Shown in pieces: positions 30,915 through 40,647 of a stretch of DNA of 64,000 bases (the stretch's first letter is position 1; every line of letters starts with the position of its first letter). This DNA comes from Actinomycetaceae bacterium (GTDB lineage: Bacteria; Actinomycetota; Actinomycetes; Actinomycetales; Actinomycetaceae): NCBI GenBank assembly GCA_030528145.1, contig JAUMZK010000001.1:425780-489779 (forward strand). Direction: 5' to 3'. The notes below the pieces were generated by a model, which saw nothing but the letters and a program-made list of their open reading frames with translations, ran no database searches and was not told where the DNA came from. Position numbers and translations under genes: made by a program.

Positions 30915-32177
30915 CTAAATTGTTACCGGCACCAGCAGGTCTGCTGCCACCAACAACACTGTCATAAACAAAAATATGCCGATGACAACGTATGTTAATG
31001 GCATTAGTCGTGCCGTATCGACAGGTCCAGGGTTAGGACGCGACCGCAACTTCGCTACTCGCCGACGAGCGCCCTCGAAAAATGCCCCCAAAATGTGCCC
31101 CCCATCCAGGGGCAGCAACGGAATCAGGTTGAAAGCAAACAACGCCATGTTTACCGAACCCCACAAACTGACAAGTGCCGCTATCTTGTCGAGGATGCCC
31201 ACTTTCGGTGTCGCCGCCAGTTCACCGGCAATACGCCCCACGCCAACTACCGACACGACCCCCGTAGCGCTGCGTTCTTCGGCGCCCGTCAGCGCCTCAA
31301 ATGTGTGCCACAACTGCATAGGCAACCGGGCAAGGATGCCCATCGTGCCCGTGAACTGCTCCCAAAGCACTTTCGCCTGCTCGCCAGGACCAAAATGTTT
31401 GCGTTCCAGGCGGGACACCACACCAATGGGGACCTCCCCCTGCGGCACCGTGATTTGCACCGTTTTCAAGGCACCATCGCGGCGTACCGTAAACTGTTCA
31501 GTCTTTCCCCGCGCCGCGCGAATCCCCGCCAGCACTTCGTTCCAATCGGTGACCTGCTGGGTGCCAATGCGCACAATAGTGTCGCCAGCAGTCAAACCAG
31601 CCGCAGAAGCCGCCGAAGGGCACTGTTTTTGGGCACATTTCGGAACTGCCGCCAAAGTATTAGTGGGCGCATTAATGCCGATGGCACCAAACGAAATGAC
31701 TACGCACAGACCCGCCAAAAACAAATTCATTACCGGGCCGCCAAACATGACGATTAGTTTTTGCCAGGCTGGCAATTGATAAAACGGCTGACCGACGGCG
31801 CCGCGAGGAATTTCTTGGGCAGCACTTTGCCGAGCTTCTTCAGCTAACGTGAGTTTTACCAAATTCTTCTGCGCACTGGGCAGCTTTGCATATGCGGCGG
31901 AACTGATGGGTTCGCCCTCGTATTTGCCTACTATTTGACCAGGAAGCGCCGGACGAAACATCCCTAAGATACGCACGTAACCGCCCAGTAAAATCCACTT
32001 AATTCCGTATTCAGTCCCACCGCGAGTGGTCGACCAAATAGTGGGACCAAAACCCACCATATACTGCGGAACAATGGCTCCGAATTTCTTTGCGGGAATC
32101 ATGTGTCCCAACTCGTGCAAAGCCACAGACAGGATAATGCCAATGACCAGCAGCAAAATTCCCAGCGTATAACTCAC
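30915..32177 (-). CDS. rseP: RseP-like site-2 intramembrane metalloprotease
   Basis: 420-residue M50 protease that cleaves membrane-bound regulators such as anti-sigma factors. The zinc motif HELGHM lies in the first transmembrane helix (about residues 21-26). A PDZ domain spans about 180-260 ([18 protein letters not shown]). The third metal ligand is in [14 protein letters not shown] near 350. Four membrane segments are visible. The ATG overlaps the dxr stop by 4 nt. Gene order dxr-rseP-ispG is conserved in actinobacteria. Confidence 0.94.
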   Translation of the reverse strand: MSYTLGILLLVIGIILSVALHELGHMIPAKKFGAIVPQYMVGFGPTIWSTTRGGTEYGIKWILLGGYVRILGMFRPALPGQIVGKYEGEPISSAAYAKLPSAQKNLVKLTLAEEARQSAAQEIPRGAVGQPFYQLPAWQKLIVMFGGPVMNLFLAGLCVVISFGAIGINAPTNTLAAVPKCAQKQCPSAASAAGLTAGDTIVRIGTQQVTDWNEVLAGIRAARGKTEQFTVRRDGALKTVQITVPQGEVPIGVVSRLERKHFGPGEQAKVLWEQFTGTMGILARLPMQLWHTFEALTGAEERSATGVVSVVGVGRIAGELAATPKVGILDKIAALVSLWGSVNMALFAFNLIPLLPLDGGHILGAFFEGARRRVAKLRSRPNPGPVDTARLMPLTYVVIGIFLFMTVLLVAADLLVPVTI

Positions 32178-33358
32178 CTAATACCCGCAATCTGTCGCGC
32201 TAAAGATTTTGCCCATGCTTCGACCTCGTGAATATCTGCCAAACTGGGGTCCGCCACGCCGTCATGGGCAGCCAGCACTTCGCCCACAGTATCTACGATT
32301 TGCAAATACCCTACTTTCTCTTTCAAAAACGCATCTACCATGGCCTCGTTTGCCGCGTTATAGACCGCAGGATGAGTTGGCGACGCCGCCACCGCCGTGC
32401 GCGCTAATTGCAGCGCCGGGAAGGTCTGGTGGTCCACAGGCTCGAAATTCCACGTTGCCGCGACGTCCCAGTTGCAAGGGGGCGCCACATTTTCATAGCG
32501 TTTCTGCCAGTTCAAGCCCAAAGCTATGGGAATTAACATTGAGGGCGGTGAGGCTTGCGCAATAGTAGAACCGTCTTTCCACGTGACCATAGAATGGACC
32601 ACAGATTGAGGGTGAATTACGGGCACAATTTTTTCCGGGTCAATGTCGAACAGCAAGTGCGCCTCAATTAACTCCAAACCTTTATTTACCAGAGTTGAAG
32701 AATTTATTGTGACAACCGGTCCCATTGCCCATGTCGGATGTTGCAACGCTTGGGCAGCAGTAACGGCATGCAGTTCGGCGCGTTTCTTGCCTCGGAAAGG
32801 ACCTCCAGAGGCGGTCAGCACCAGTTGGCTAACGTCCGAAGTCCCGTCTACCACCGCTGCCGTAAGTCCCTTGTGGTGTTTGCCCGCCGCAAGGCATTGA
32901 GCTATGGCAGAATGTTCGGAATCCACCGGAACAATTTGTCCGGGACGAACCATCGCTTTTTTCACGAGGGCGCCCCCCACCACCAATGATTCTTTGTTAG
33001 CCAGCGCCAAAGTAGCTCCACTTTGCAACGCCGCCAACGTAGCTTCCAAACCTATTGCCCCGTTTATTCCATTCAGTACTGTGCCCGAGGACGCCCGCTG
33101 GGCTGCTTCTACTACTGCTGCCCGTCCTCCTCCGATTGTCACGCCGGGCAAAGCGGCTGCCAACTCGTCAGTTTTAGATTCGTCAGCAACTGCTACGAAC
33201 GGTACCTTTAGGGCGAGTGCCTGCTGGACTAGCAGGTCGATATTTGCACCTCCACTTGCTAGCGCGCACACTCGAAACTGCCCCGGATTGGCGTCAATTA
33301 CCTGGATCGCTTGGGTTCCTATCGAACCCGTGGACCCCAGCAAAGAAAGTTCGATCAT
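32174..33358 (-). CDS. dxr: 1-deoxy-D-xylulose 5-phosphate reductoisomerase
   Basis: Second enzyme of the MEP isoprenoid pathway (DXP to MEP, NADPH). The 394 residues begin with the Rossmann motif LLGSTGSIGTQAIQVI. Substrate and metal residues are in LANKESLVVGG and VPVDSEHSAIAQCL (Asp/Glu near 145-150), and the conserved ASGGPFRG loop near 200. Its stop overlaps the rseP start; its ATG overlaps the preceding gene's stop. Confidence 0.97.
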   Translation of the reverse strand: MIELSLLGSTGSIGTQAIQVIDANPGQFRVCALASGGANIDLLVQQALALKVPFVAVADESKTDELAAALPGVTIGGGRAAVVEAAQRASSGTVLNGINGAIGLEATLAALQSGATLALANKESLVVGGALVKKAMVRPGQIVPVDSEHSAIAQCLAAGKHHKGLTAAVVDGTSDVSQLVLTASGGPFRGKKRAELHAVTAAQALQHPTWAMGPVVTINSSTLVNKGLELIEAHLLFDIDPEKIVPVIHPQSVVHSMVTWKDGSTIAQASPPSMLIPIALGLNWQKRYENVAPPCNWDVAATWNFEPVDHQTFPALQLARTAVAASPTHPAVYNAANEAMVDAFLKEKVGYLQIVDTVGEVLAAHDGVADPSLADIHEVEAWAKSLARQIAGIR

Positions 33359-33906
33359 TATTCCACCGCAAGTAAAATTTCTATTGCCCGCGCCAGATAG
33401 GCATCTACAACGCCCTCTTCGTAGGCTTTTTCATTCCTGGCGGCACGAAAAGTGACCGCGCGAATGTCATCGGCAACCAAATCGTTACCGTAGTCAAAGT
33501 ATTCTGCCAGCTCTTCGATAAATGCGTCTACGTCCTCGACACGATATCCAAGACCTTTAGGGTGAGCGAAACGTTCGCCCTCGGGACGAGTCATTCGTGG
33601 GTAAAGCGTGGTTGCCCTATTGGCCACTCGCTCTAGCCAGGCCTGCTGTCCGTTTACCGCCATATGGTCGGCGCGGTCACGTTTTACAAATGCTGCTTCT
33701 AAACGGTCCAGTGCAGCATCTACTAAACCGGTTTCGTAACCGGCTCTCACCAGCCCAAACGAAGCATTGCGCACTTGCGGGGAACTGAATTTTTCGGCGG
33801 CTATCCCACCTTCGTAAGCTGCCCGAGCACGCGCAAAGAAATCATCGACCTCGGCAGGATTATAGCCTTTTTTAAAGCCTCTAGTTAGCGGAAATACTTC
33901 ACTCAT
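33358..33906 (-). CDS. DivIVA-domain protein
   Basis: 182-residue protein with three short DivIVA-like modules. The N-terminal one (FPLTRGFKKGYNPAEVDDFF, 5-24) has the FkkGYxxxEVDxFL pattern. A middle copy is degenerate (ASFGLVRAGYETGLVDAALD) and a third reads FAHPKGLGYRVEDVDAFIEE. It lacks a long coiled coil, so it is not the polar-growth protein Wag31 but the smaller actinobacterial type found near dxr and rlmN. Function unknown. It overlaps its neighbours at both ends. Confidence 0.8.
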   Translation of the reverse strand: MSEVFPLTRGFKKGYNPAEVDDFFARARAAYEGGIAAEKFSSPQVRNASFGLVRAGYETGLVDAALDRLEAAFVKRDRADHMAVNGQQAWLERVANRATTLYPRMTRPEGERFAHPKGLGYRVEDVDAFIEELAEYFDYGNDLVADDIRAVTFRAARNEKAYEEGVVDAYLARAIEILLAVE

Positions 33907-35081
33907 TTACGCCCCTTCAACTTCCTGTTAGCGGCGGAAGCCAGCTGACCGCAGGCCCCGTCAATGTCTGAACCCCTGGTGTCACGGATGGTAGTGCTAA
34001 TACCGGCTTTCTTTAGAGTATCCACAAAAATCTGTTGCGCAATAGGGGTAGAAGCTGTCCAAATAGATTCCGGGGTGGGATTGAGCGGAATGGGATTGAC
34101 ATGCGCCCACCCCTTCCCTCGCCGGTTCAGCTCATCTGCCAGCATCTGGGCACGCCACGGATGGTCGTTCATGTCTTTAATCAAAGCGTATTCGATGGAA
34201 ACTCGCCGACCAGTCTTTTGGTAATACCCAAACGCCGCGTCGAATAGTTCCTGAGTTTTCCACCGCGAATTCATGGGAATTAGTTCGTCGCGCAACCCGT
34301 CATCTGGGCAGTGCAAAGACACTGCCAAAGTTATCGGCAAACCCTCATTTGCAAGCCTGTTTATAAAAGGCACCAACCCCACTGTGGATACGGTAATATT
34401 TCGCGCCGACATGCCGAAGCCGTTCGGATAGGGGTCAATTAGTCGGTGCAAAGCCGCGATAACAGGCTTGTAGTTCGCTAGCGGCTCACCCATCCCCATA
34501 AACACAACATTGTTCAGTGTGGTCTTTCCCCCGTTCAGCCGCCCAGTTTCACACGCGATTTTCGCCATACGCACCTGTTCAACTATTTCTGCAGTGGACA
34601 AGTTTCGGCTAAGCCCCATCTGCCCTGTAGCACAAAACGGGCACGCCATACCACACCCCGCTTGGGAAGAAATGCACAAAGTTGTGCGCTTGGGGTAACG
34701 CATCAGTACGGATTCTACTTGCGCCCCGTCAAACAGGTTCCACAAAAATTTTAGGGTTTTTCCTTGATCTGCGGCAATAGCAGTGGCTTCAGAGATCAGA
34801 GAAGGAAAGAGTGTTTCCACTGCAGGTCCAGCACTGGCAGGTAGGTCCGTCATCTCGGAAGGGTCAGTGCGGTAATGCTCAAAGTAGTGCCGTGCCAGCT
34901 GGTCGGCGCGAAACGCCGACAATCCCAATTCTTTGACGACTTTTTTGCGTCCGGCGGCGTCGTAATCTATTAAGTGCGAGGGCGCCTTCCCCCGTCTTTT
35001 TTCGGTGAACGAAATTACCGGCTTGGCATCTGGTGAGGTGGCGCCCTCGGGAAGTTGGTCGCTGGGCATCACTTGACGCAT
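33903..35081 (-). CDS. rlmN: 23S rRNA/tRNA adenine-C2 methyltransferase RlmN
   Basis: Radical SAM methylase modifying A2503 of 23S rRNA and A37 of some tRNAs. ATG 35081 has AGGGTGG 6 nt upstream; a GTG three codons earlier overlaps the cdsA stop. The [4Fe-4S] Cys motif CGMACPFCATG lies near residue 135. The SAM region GMGEPLANYKPVIAAL and the catalytic C-terminal Cys (GSDIDGACGQL) are present. The 392 residues match the family. Confidence 0.96.
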   Translation of the reverse strand: MRQVMPSDQLPEGATSPDAKPVISFTEKRRGKAPSHLIDYDAAGRKKVVKELGLSAFRADQLARHYFEHYRTDPSEMTDLPASAGPAVETLFPSLISEATAIAADQGKTLKFLWNLFDGAQVESVLMRYPKRTTLCISSQAGCGMACPFCATGQMGLSRNLSTAEIVEQVRMAKIACETGRLNGGKTTLNNVVFMGMGEPLANYKPVIAALHRLIDPYPNGFGMSARNITVSTVGLVPFINRLANEGLPITLAVSLHCPDDGLRDELIPMNSRWKTQELFDAAFGYYQKTGRRVSIEYALIKDMNDHPWRAQMLADELNRRGKGWAHVNPIPLNPTPESIWTASTPIAQQIFVDTLKKAGISTTIRDTRGSDIDGACGQLASAANRKLKGRK

Positions 35082-35083
35082 TT

Positions 35084-35980
35084 TTACCACCCTAAAGCCA
35101 AATAGTAGAACGAGTAGGCGAACGGCAATAATACCAAGATAGAGTCGAGCCTATCCATCACTCCCCCGTGTCCGGGCAGAATATCGCTCATGTCTTTAAG
35201 CTCAAGGTTTCGCTTCAGTAAGGATTCCCCCAGATCCCCGCAGGTGGCTATAACGGCGGCGAGGGCACCAAAAACCGCCCCCCAAATAACGTTTCCGCCC
35301 ATCAAATATATCCCGAGGACGCCCGCCACCGTCGTCGACAGTATGGAACCAAGAAATCCTTCCCAGCTTTTCTTTGGGGAAATGTGCGGTGCCAACGGGT
35401 GTTTACCAAAATTCATCCCTACCAGCAGACCGCCTGTGTCGTTGCAAATAGACAGCAAAATAGTGAGCACTAACGGGTACGGGCTGGCTGCCTTAACGTA
35501 CATAAGGACCGCGAAACTACCCAAAAAACCGACGTAGGTGGCTGCGAAAGCCGAAGCTGCAATGTCGCGTGCCGCCCTCTGCCCCTTAGGTTCGTCGAGT
35601 AACCGCCACACGAGCGCAGCCATTACTGTCAGGCAAAACGCGCCGAACAGTCCCTCAATGCCCAACGTGTTGGCGCACACCAGCATACCTGCCAACCCCA
35701 CCCACAAGGGTGGTAGTGCCAGCTGTATTCCTTTTCGCGCGAAAGCTGCGGCTAACTCGTAAAGTCCGACACCGCCAGCTGCCATAACGAGGACGGACAG
35801 CGCCACCGGATGCAGCAAACTGAGCAGGAAAATAGCACTTAATGTGACGCCCACCGCCACAGCAGTGCCCATATTGCGACCTGCTTTATTTGCTTTCTGC
35901 GCTTTCTTCACGTCAGTTCGAGACACAGCTCGGTGGCGCGCCATGCGGATGGCGCGCCTACTACCATACTGACTTTCCAT
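35084..35980 (-). CDS. cdsA: phosphatidate cytidylyltransferase (CDP-diacylglycerol synthase)
   Basis: Makes CDP-diacylglycerol, precursor of all phospholipids, including any product of the Pcs-like enzyme at 55238. 298 residues with about seven or eight membrane segments and the CdsA signature SDILPGHGGVMDRLDSIL near the C-terminus. The N-terminal 35 residues are basic and cytoplasmic. ATG 35980 follows a GTG that overlaps the frr stop; either could start. Confidence 0.94.
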   Translation of the reverse strand: MESQYGSRRAIRMARHRAVSRTDVKKAQKANKAGRNMGTAVAVGVTLSAIFLLSLLHPVALSVLVMAAGGVGLYELAAAFARKGIQLALPPLWVGLAGMLVCANTLGIEGLFGAFCLTVMAALVWRLLDEPKGQRAARDIAASAFAATYVGFLGSFAVLMYVKAASPYPLVLTILLSICNDTGGLLVGMNFGKHPLAPHISPKKSWEGFLGSILSTTVAGVLGIYLMGGNVIWGAVFGALAAVIATCGDLGESLLKRNLELKDMSDILPGHGGVMDRLDSILVLLPFAYSFYYLALGW

Positions 35981-35982
35981 CA

Positions 35983-36540
35983 CTAGATGGTCAGAAGCTC
36001 TGTTTCTTTCGCTTCGAGCAAGCGATCGACTTTGTCCGTGTAGGACTTAGTTTTTTCGTCCAACTCCTTTAGTGCGCGCTCAATTGCGTCTTCGCCAGCC
36101 GCACCCTCTTTCTTCATGGCTTCGAGTTTTTCGCGACCAGAACGGCGAGCTCCACGAACACCAATGCGGGCGTCCTCGGCTTTAGTGCGTGCCAACTTCA
36201 CGTATTCCTTACGGCGCTCTTCGGTTAGCGCAGGCAACGTCACGCGAATGACATGCCCATCATCCGTGGGATTTACGCCCAAATCGGACTCGCGAATAGC
36301 TTTCAAAATATCGTTCATAGCGCTGCGGTCGAAAGGCGTAATTAAAACCGTACGCGCCTCGGGAATATTCATGGATGCCAACTGCTGCAACGGCGTAGGC
36401 GCACCATAATATTCCACCGGAATAGACGCAAACATCGCGGTATTAGCCCGCCCAGTGCGAATGTTAGCGAACTCTTCGGTAGCGAACTCAACCGCTTTTT
36501 CCATATCGCTTTCGGATTCTAACTGGATTTCTTCGATCAC
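35983..36540 (-). CDS. frr: ribosome recycling factor
   Basis: Splits post-termination ribosomes with EF-G. The 185 residues have the expected length and motifs, including [17 protein letters not shown] near 16-32, [18 protein letters not shown] and the C-terminal [20 protein letters not shown]. The ATG overlaps the pyrH stop (ATGA). Confidence 0.97.
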   Translation of the reverse strand: MIEEIQLESESDMEKAVEFATEEFANIRTGRANTAMFASIPVEYYGAPTPLQQLASMNIPEARTVLITPFDRSAMNDILKAIRESDLGVNPTDDGHVIRVTLPALTEERRKEYVKLARTKAEDARIGVRGARRSGREKLEAMKKEGAAGEDAIERALKELDEKTKSYTDKVDRLLEAKETELLTI

Positions 36541-37262
36541 TTGGCAATCCCTTCACTACTGGACACTAGCGTTCCAATCTTCTCACCATTTAACGCCCTT
36601 GTAACATTGCCCGGACCGTTCATACCAAAAACGCGCATATTTAGGGCATTATCACGACACAAACTGAACGCAGCAGCATCTACCACTTTAAGATCGCGCC
36701 CCAAGGCGTCCTCGTACGTCAAATAATCAAAACGCATAGCGTCGGGGTTTGTACGCGGATCCGCATCGTACACTCCATCCACGCCGTTCTTTGCTACCAA
36801 CAATTCGTCGCAATGGGTTTCCAAAGCGCGCTGAGCAGCCACCGTATCCGTACTGAAAAACGGCAGCCCCGCACCAGCACCAAACACGACAACGCGACCC
36901 TTTTCCATGTGGCGGATAGCTTTCAAGGGAATGTATGGTTCTGCTACCTGCCCCATAGTAATAGCGGTCTGGACCCGGCAAGATACCCCGGCTTGTTCCA
37001 AGAAATCTTGCAGCGCCAGCGCGTTCATGACCGTTCCAAGCATGCCCATGTAGTCTGCGCGCGCCCGGTCTAAACCGTGCTTTTGCAGCTCTATGCCGCG
37101 GAAAAAGTTGCCTCCACCCACAACCACCGCGACCTGAATGCCCGCCCTGACAGCCTCTGCAATTTGCGCCGCCACACCTTTTACTACCGCAGAATCTAAG
37201 CCTATTGCCCCGCCCCCGAACACTTCGCCCGAAAGCTTTAAAAGTACGCGACGCTTAGCCAT
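36537..37262 (-). CDS. pyrH: uridylate kinase
   Basis: Phosphorylates UMP to UDP; amino-acid-kinase fold. The 241 residues begin [14 protein letters not shown] and contain [14 protein letters not shown], the [10 protein letters not shown]-terminal loop and [14 protein letters not shown]. Separated from tsf by a 62-bp gap containing a hairpin, yet in the usual rpsB-tsf-pyrH-frr order. Confidence 0.97.
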   Translation of the reverse strand: MAKRRVLLKLSGEVFGGGAIGLDSAVVKGVAAQIAEAVRAGIQVAVVVGGGNFFRGIELQKHGLDRARADYMGMLGTVMNALALQDFLEQAGVSCRVQTAITMGQVAEPYIPLKAIRHMEKGRVVVFGAGAGLPFFSTDTVAAQRALETHCDELLVAKNGVDGVYDADPRTNPDAMRFDYLTYEDALGRDLKVVDAAAFSLCRDNALNMRVFGMNGPGNVTRALNGEKIGTLVSSSEGIAK

Positions 37263-37284
37263 TGTCAGCCTTTCTCAAATACGG

Positions 37285-37315
37285 TTGTGGCCCCGAGCGA
37301 TGCTCGGGACCACAA
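37285..37315 (-). terminator. hairpin between tsf and pyrH
   Basis: Stem TTGTGG..CCCGAGC-GAT-GCTCGGG..CCACAA fills the gap. No T-run follows, so partial termination or mRNA processing between tsf and pyrH is more likely than a full stop. Confidence 0.55.
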
Positions 37316-37324
37316 TTACCTAAA

Positions 37325-38161
37325 TTATGCGCCTACCTGGAAGCGAGCAAAACCGGTAACTTTGCCACCCGTTTTCTCGACAATCTGGCCGACAGTGAAC
37401 TTGGGATCGCGGGCAAAATCCTGGTCAAGCAGGCAGTTGTCCTTGAAGTAAGCGCGCATGCGCCCTTCTACAATCCGTTCGACGATGTGCTCTGGCTTGC
37501 CTTCTTTCAAAGTAAGCGCAGTCAGAGTGTCACGTTCGCGTGCCAATTCGTCCTCAGGAACGTCCGCAGAACTCAAGTAAGACGGCTTGTAAGCAGCAAT
37601 GTGCATGGCGATCTCGTGAGCAGCTTCCTGACCGGCTGTGTCAGTACCGACGAGGACGCCCACTTGCGGCGGCAAATCGGGGTTAGAAAGGTGCATGTAC
37701 TTGGTAACCTTGTCGGCTTCCAGACGGGTCATGCGCCCAATTTCGATCTTTTCGCCAATTACTGCGCCCATGTCGTCAACGCGGTCCTTGACAGTGCCCT
37801 CGCCCAGAGGGGCAGCCAGCAGTTCTGCTACAGTATTAGCGCCAGATTCGACTGCTGCTTTCAAAACTTCGTCAGCGAAATCGATAAACTTCTGGTTCTT
37901 GGCCACAAAGTCAGTTTCGGAATTGACTTCAACCATAACTCCGACCTTGCCGTCTTCGCTGACTTCTGCAACTACCAGACCGGCAGAGGCAGAACGGTCT
38001 TCGCGCTTAGACAAGGACTTGATGCCCTTCAGACGAATAATCTTGATAGCTTCGGCGTGATCCCCTTTGGCTTCGTCAAGGGCCTTTTTTACGTCCAACA
38101 TGCCTGCGCCAGTTTGTTCTCGCAGCGCCTTAATGTCCGCAGTAGTGTAGTTCTTTGCCAT
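37325..38161 (-). CDS. tsf: translation elongation factor Ts
   Basis: Nucleotide exchange factor for EF-Tu. The 278 residues begin with the UBA-like domain (IKALREQTGAGMLDVKKALD), then the signature GVMVEVNSETDFVAKN near 80 and HIAAYKPSYLS in the core. Located directly after rpsB, 23 nt apart, co-transcribed. Confidence 0.97.
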   Translation of the reverse strand: MAKNYTTADIKALREQTGAGMLDVKKALDEAKGDHAEAIKIIRLKGIKSLSKREDRSASAGLVVAEVSEDGKVGVMVEVNSETDFVAKNQKFIDFADEVLKAAVESGANTVAELLAAPLGEGTVKDRVDDMGAVIGEKIEIGRMTRLEADKVTKYMHLSNPDLPPQVGVLVGTDTAGQEAAHEIAMHIAAYKPSYLSSADVPEDELARERDTLTALTLKEGKPEHIVERIVEGRMRAYFKDNCLLDQDFARDPKFTVGQIVEKTGGKVTGFARFQVGA

Positions 38162-38184
38162 TTTCTTCCTCTAAAATCTCGGAA

Positions 38185-39042
38185 TTATTCTGCCGGGGTT
38201 TCTTCTGCAACCGGAGCTGGCTCGGTGATTGCTTCTTCAGAAGCTTCAGCTGCTTCCGTTTCTTTGGCGGCAGATTCTTCTGCAACGCCAGCGAGGATGT
38301 CGCGCTCCCAGTCAGCAAGGGGTTCTTCGTTCTCTTGCACCTTGTTTCCACCGGAACGAGCGATCAAACCTTCGGCAACAGCGTCAGCAATGACGCGAGT
38401 CAGGACCTGAACTGCACGGATCGCGTCGTCGTTACCCGGAATGCGGTAGTCGACTTCATCGGGGTCGCAGTTAGTGTCCAAAATTGCCACGATTGGGATG
38501 TTAAGCTTACGCGCCTCGGCAACAGCCAAGTGCTCTTTCTTAGTGTCAACGATCCACACCGCAGACGGAATCTTGGCCATGTCGCGAATACCGCCCAGGG
38601 TGCGCGCCAACTTGTCTTTTTCGCGACGCATCATGAGCAGTTCTTTCTTGGTACGACCAGAACCGGCAACATCGTCAAAATCGATTTGTTCCAGTTCTTT
38701 CAGGCGCTGCAGGCGCTTGTTTACCGTACCAAAGTTAGTCAACATACCGCCCAACCAACGTTGGTTCACATAGGGCATCCCCACGCGAGTTGCCTGTTCA
38801 GCAATGGCTTCCTGAGCTTGCTTCTTGGTGCCCACAAACAAGATGGTGCCACCGTGCAATACGGTCTGCTTAACGTAATCGTAGGCTTCGTCAATGCCGG
38901 TGAGAGTTTGTTGCAGGTCAACAATGTAAATGCCGTTGCGTTCAGTGAGGATGAACGGTTTCATCTTCGGGTTCCAACGACGGGTCTGGTGACCAAAGTG
39001 AACACCAGCTTCGAGCAGCTGGCGCATAGTTACGACTGCCAT
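38185..39042 (-). CDS. rpsB: 30S ribosomal protein S2
   Basis: 285-residue S2. Signatures are [18 protein letters not shown] near the start and [22 protein letters not shown]. The last 50 residues form a Glu/Ala-rich acidic tail, common in actinobacterial S2. AAGGAAAC precedes the ATG. It is first gene of the rpsB-tsf-pyrH-frr unit. Confidence 0.97.
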   Translation of the reverse strand: MAVVTMRQLLEAGVHFGHQTRRWNPKMKPFILTERNGIYIVDLQQTLTGIDEAYDYVKQTVLHGGTILFVGTKKQAQEAIAEQATRVGMPYVNQRWLGGMLTNFGTVNKRLQRLKELEQIDFDDVAGSGRTKKELLMMRREKDKLARTLGGIRDMAKIPSAVWIVDTKKEHLAVAEARKLNIPIVAILDTNCDPDEVDYRIPGNDDAIRAVQVLTRVIADAVAEGLIARSGGNKVQENEEPLADWERDILAGVAEESAAKETEAAEASEEAITEPAPVAEETPAE

Positions 39043-39120
39043 AGTTTCCTTTCGGGCGCATTGCGCCTGGGCTCTTGCCCTTTTCGGTTGTTCCTAGTGC
39101 AACTTTTGCAGCACCCCGTA
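39043..39120 (-). promoter_or_regulatory. rpsB leader with two hairpins
   Basis: Just upstream of the rpsB ribosome site the minus strand has two short hairpins, GGGC-AAGA-GCCC (39080-39069) and GGCGC-AAT-GCGCC (39067-39055), spaced by one base. Such a structured leader could be the S2 autoregulatory site, but this is inference. Confidence 0.35.
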
Positions 39121-39299
39121 GGGACCGTTGCCACAAACCTGATATTGCACGCGTATTTCACCACATTTGGTGCGCTTCCATAATAACGAAGTATCAAAGC
39201 TGAGGACGAAACCGTTTCGGTGATTATCCACACCTTCTGTATCCACAGTAGCGGACAAGGGCAGTAGTGCTGCGACAAAGCTACTGGAAAGCTGTGACC

Positions 39300-39773
39300 A
39301 TGAGAAAGATTGTTTCGCTTCTGGTCTGTACCTGCTGTCTATGTTTCCTGTCAGTGTCGGCATCTTCGACCCCAACTGCACGTTGGCACTGGCCATGCCA
39401 TCCCAGACCGCAAGTAGTGCGCAAATTTGCCCCTCCCCCAAAACGGTGGATGGCTGGTCACCGGGGCGTAGATTTAGCCTGTAGCAGCAAAATTTTGGCT
39501 CCTGCCGACGGAACAGTATTTTTTGTTGGAAAAGTTGCCAGGGTTCCCGTGGTGTCAATTATGCATGCGGGTGGTATCCGTACCACTTATTTGCCCGTTG
39601 AAAGTGACCTGAAGAAGGGCACGACGGTAAAACAGGGGGATGTAATCGGCATTCTAACGCCCACCCCGCAAGATTCGGTGTTGCACTGGGGCGCAATTAA
39701 AGGCGACTACGTAAATCCGCTGCGTTTCGTCTACACACGAGTGCGTATTAAGCCCTGGGGTGGGCCACGTTAA
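39300..39773 (+). CDS. M23 family metallopeptidase
   Basis: 157-residue exported LytM-type protein. ATG 39300 gives a signal peptide (MRKIVSLLVCTCCLCFLSVS). The zinc motif HRGVDLA (HxxxD) occurs near residue 65, and the second motif appears as LHWG near 133 where active family members read HxH (LHFE/LHWE). The first His of that second motif (H-x-H) is not seen, so activity is uncertain. Family position next to rpsB is conserved in actinobacteria. It converges on xerC with a 26-bp overlap. Confidence 0.85.
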   Translation: MRKIVSLLVCTCCLCFLSVSASSTPTARWHWPCHPRPQVVRKFAPPPKRWMAGHRGVDLACSSKILAPADGTVFFVGKVARVPVVSIMHAGGIRTTYLPVESDLKKGTTVKQGDVIGILTPTPQDSVLHWGAIKGDYVNPLRFVYTRVRIKPWGGPR

Positions 39774-40644
39774 ACACTGCCGCTAGGCGCGCCGCATCCA
39801 CGTGGGTGTACCTCTGCGTGGTTTGCAAGGAAGCGTGACCTAATAATTCTTGGACAGCACGAAGGTCCGCACCGCCCTCAAGCAAATGCGTGGCAGCACT
39901 GTGCCGCAAGCCGTGGGGTCCAATATCTGGCAATCCCGCGAGCGCGGCAATGCACGTGACTGTGCGTCTGACGTCGCGTTCGCCCAGGCGTCCGCCACGG
40001 TTTGCCAGGAAGAGGGCGCTGGGGCTGCGCGGGGATACCAGTTGCGGGCGAATTTGCAGGTAGTTTGTTAGTGCCCGGTTTGCGCTACGTCCGTAGGGCA
40101 CTATTCTTTCTTTTGCGCCTTTGCCAAAGACGCGCACGGTGAGGGCGGTTTGGTCGACGTCGTTGAGGTCAAGTCCGGTTAGTTCGCCTACGCGGATGCC
40201 GCTGGCGTATAGCAGTTCCAAGCAGGCGAGGTCTCTTTTTCCGGGTGGGGTGGCGGCTTCTTCGGCGGCTATTTGGAGGAATTTTTCGATTTGGGATGGG
40301 GTGTAGGTGCCGGGTAGGCGGGAGTTTGGTTTTGGTGTTCCAAGGCGCAGTGCGGGATTGGCAGAGAGGAGTGTGCGGGTGGTTGCCCATTCACAGAAGG
40401 TGCGCAGTGAGGCTGTTTTGCGGGCGAGAGTGGCGCGGGTGAGTCCGCGTTCGGCTTGTTGACCGAGCCACAGTCGCATACTAGGCAAAGTTATGGTGGC
40501 GTCACTGATTTTTGTGATGTGGTTAGCTTGTAGGTAGTTTTCTATATCGGTGGCGTAGGCGCGCACGGTGTTTTCGGAGCGGGCGCGGGCTGAACGCAGG
40601 TATTTTGTAAATTCTGTGACTGCTAATTGTGCTTCCACGCCCAC
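39748..40644 (-). CDS. xerC: tyrosine recombinase XerC
   Basis: Resolves chromosome dimers at dif with XerD. The 298 residues have an N-terminal SAM-like core-binding domain (FTKYLRSARARSENTVRAY) and the catalytic set R (ASGIRVGEL), K (FGKGAKERIVP), HxxR (HGLRHSAATHLL), H (LGHASLQTTQRYTHV) and Tyr in RYTHVD. GTG 40644 follows the dprA stop by two bases. Location dprA-xerC-rpsB marks a chromosomal Xer recombinase, not a phage integrase. Confidence 0.93.
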   Translation of the reverse strand: MGVEAQLAVTEFTKYLRSARARSENTVRAYATDIENYLQANHITKISDATITLPSMRLWLGQQAERGLTRATLARKTASLRTFCEWATTRTLLSANPALRLGTPKPNSRLPGTYTPSQIEKFLQIAAEEAATPPGKRDLACLELLYASGIRVGELTGLDLNDVDQTALTVRVFGKGAKERIVPYGRSANRALTNYLQIRPQLVSPRSPSALFLANRGGRLGERDVRRTVTCIAALAGLPDIGPHGLRHSAATHLLEGGADLRAVQELLGHASLQTTQRYTHVDAARLAAVFNVAHPRA

Positions 40645-40647
40645 AGG

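Noticed and set aside
39748..40644. Tyrosine recombinase as a phage or island integrase serving the mini-island
   Set aside because: Its place in dprA-xerC-rpsB and its length mark it as chromosomal XerC.
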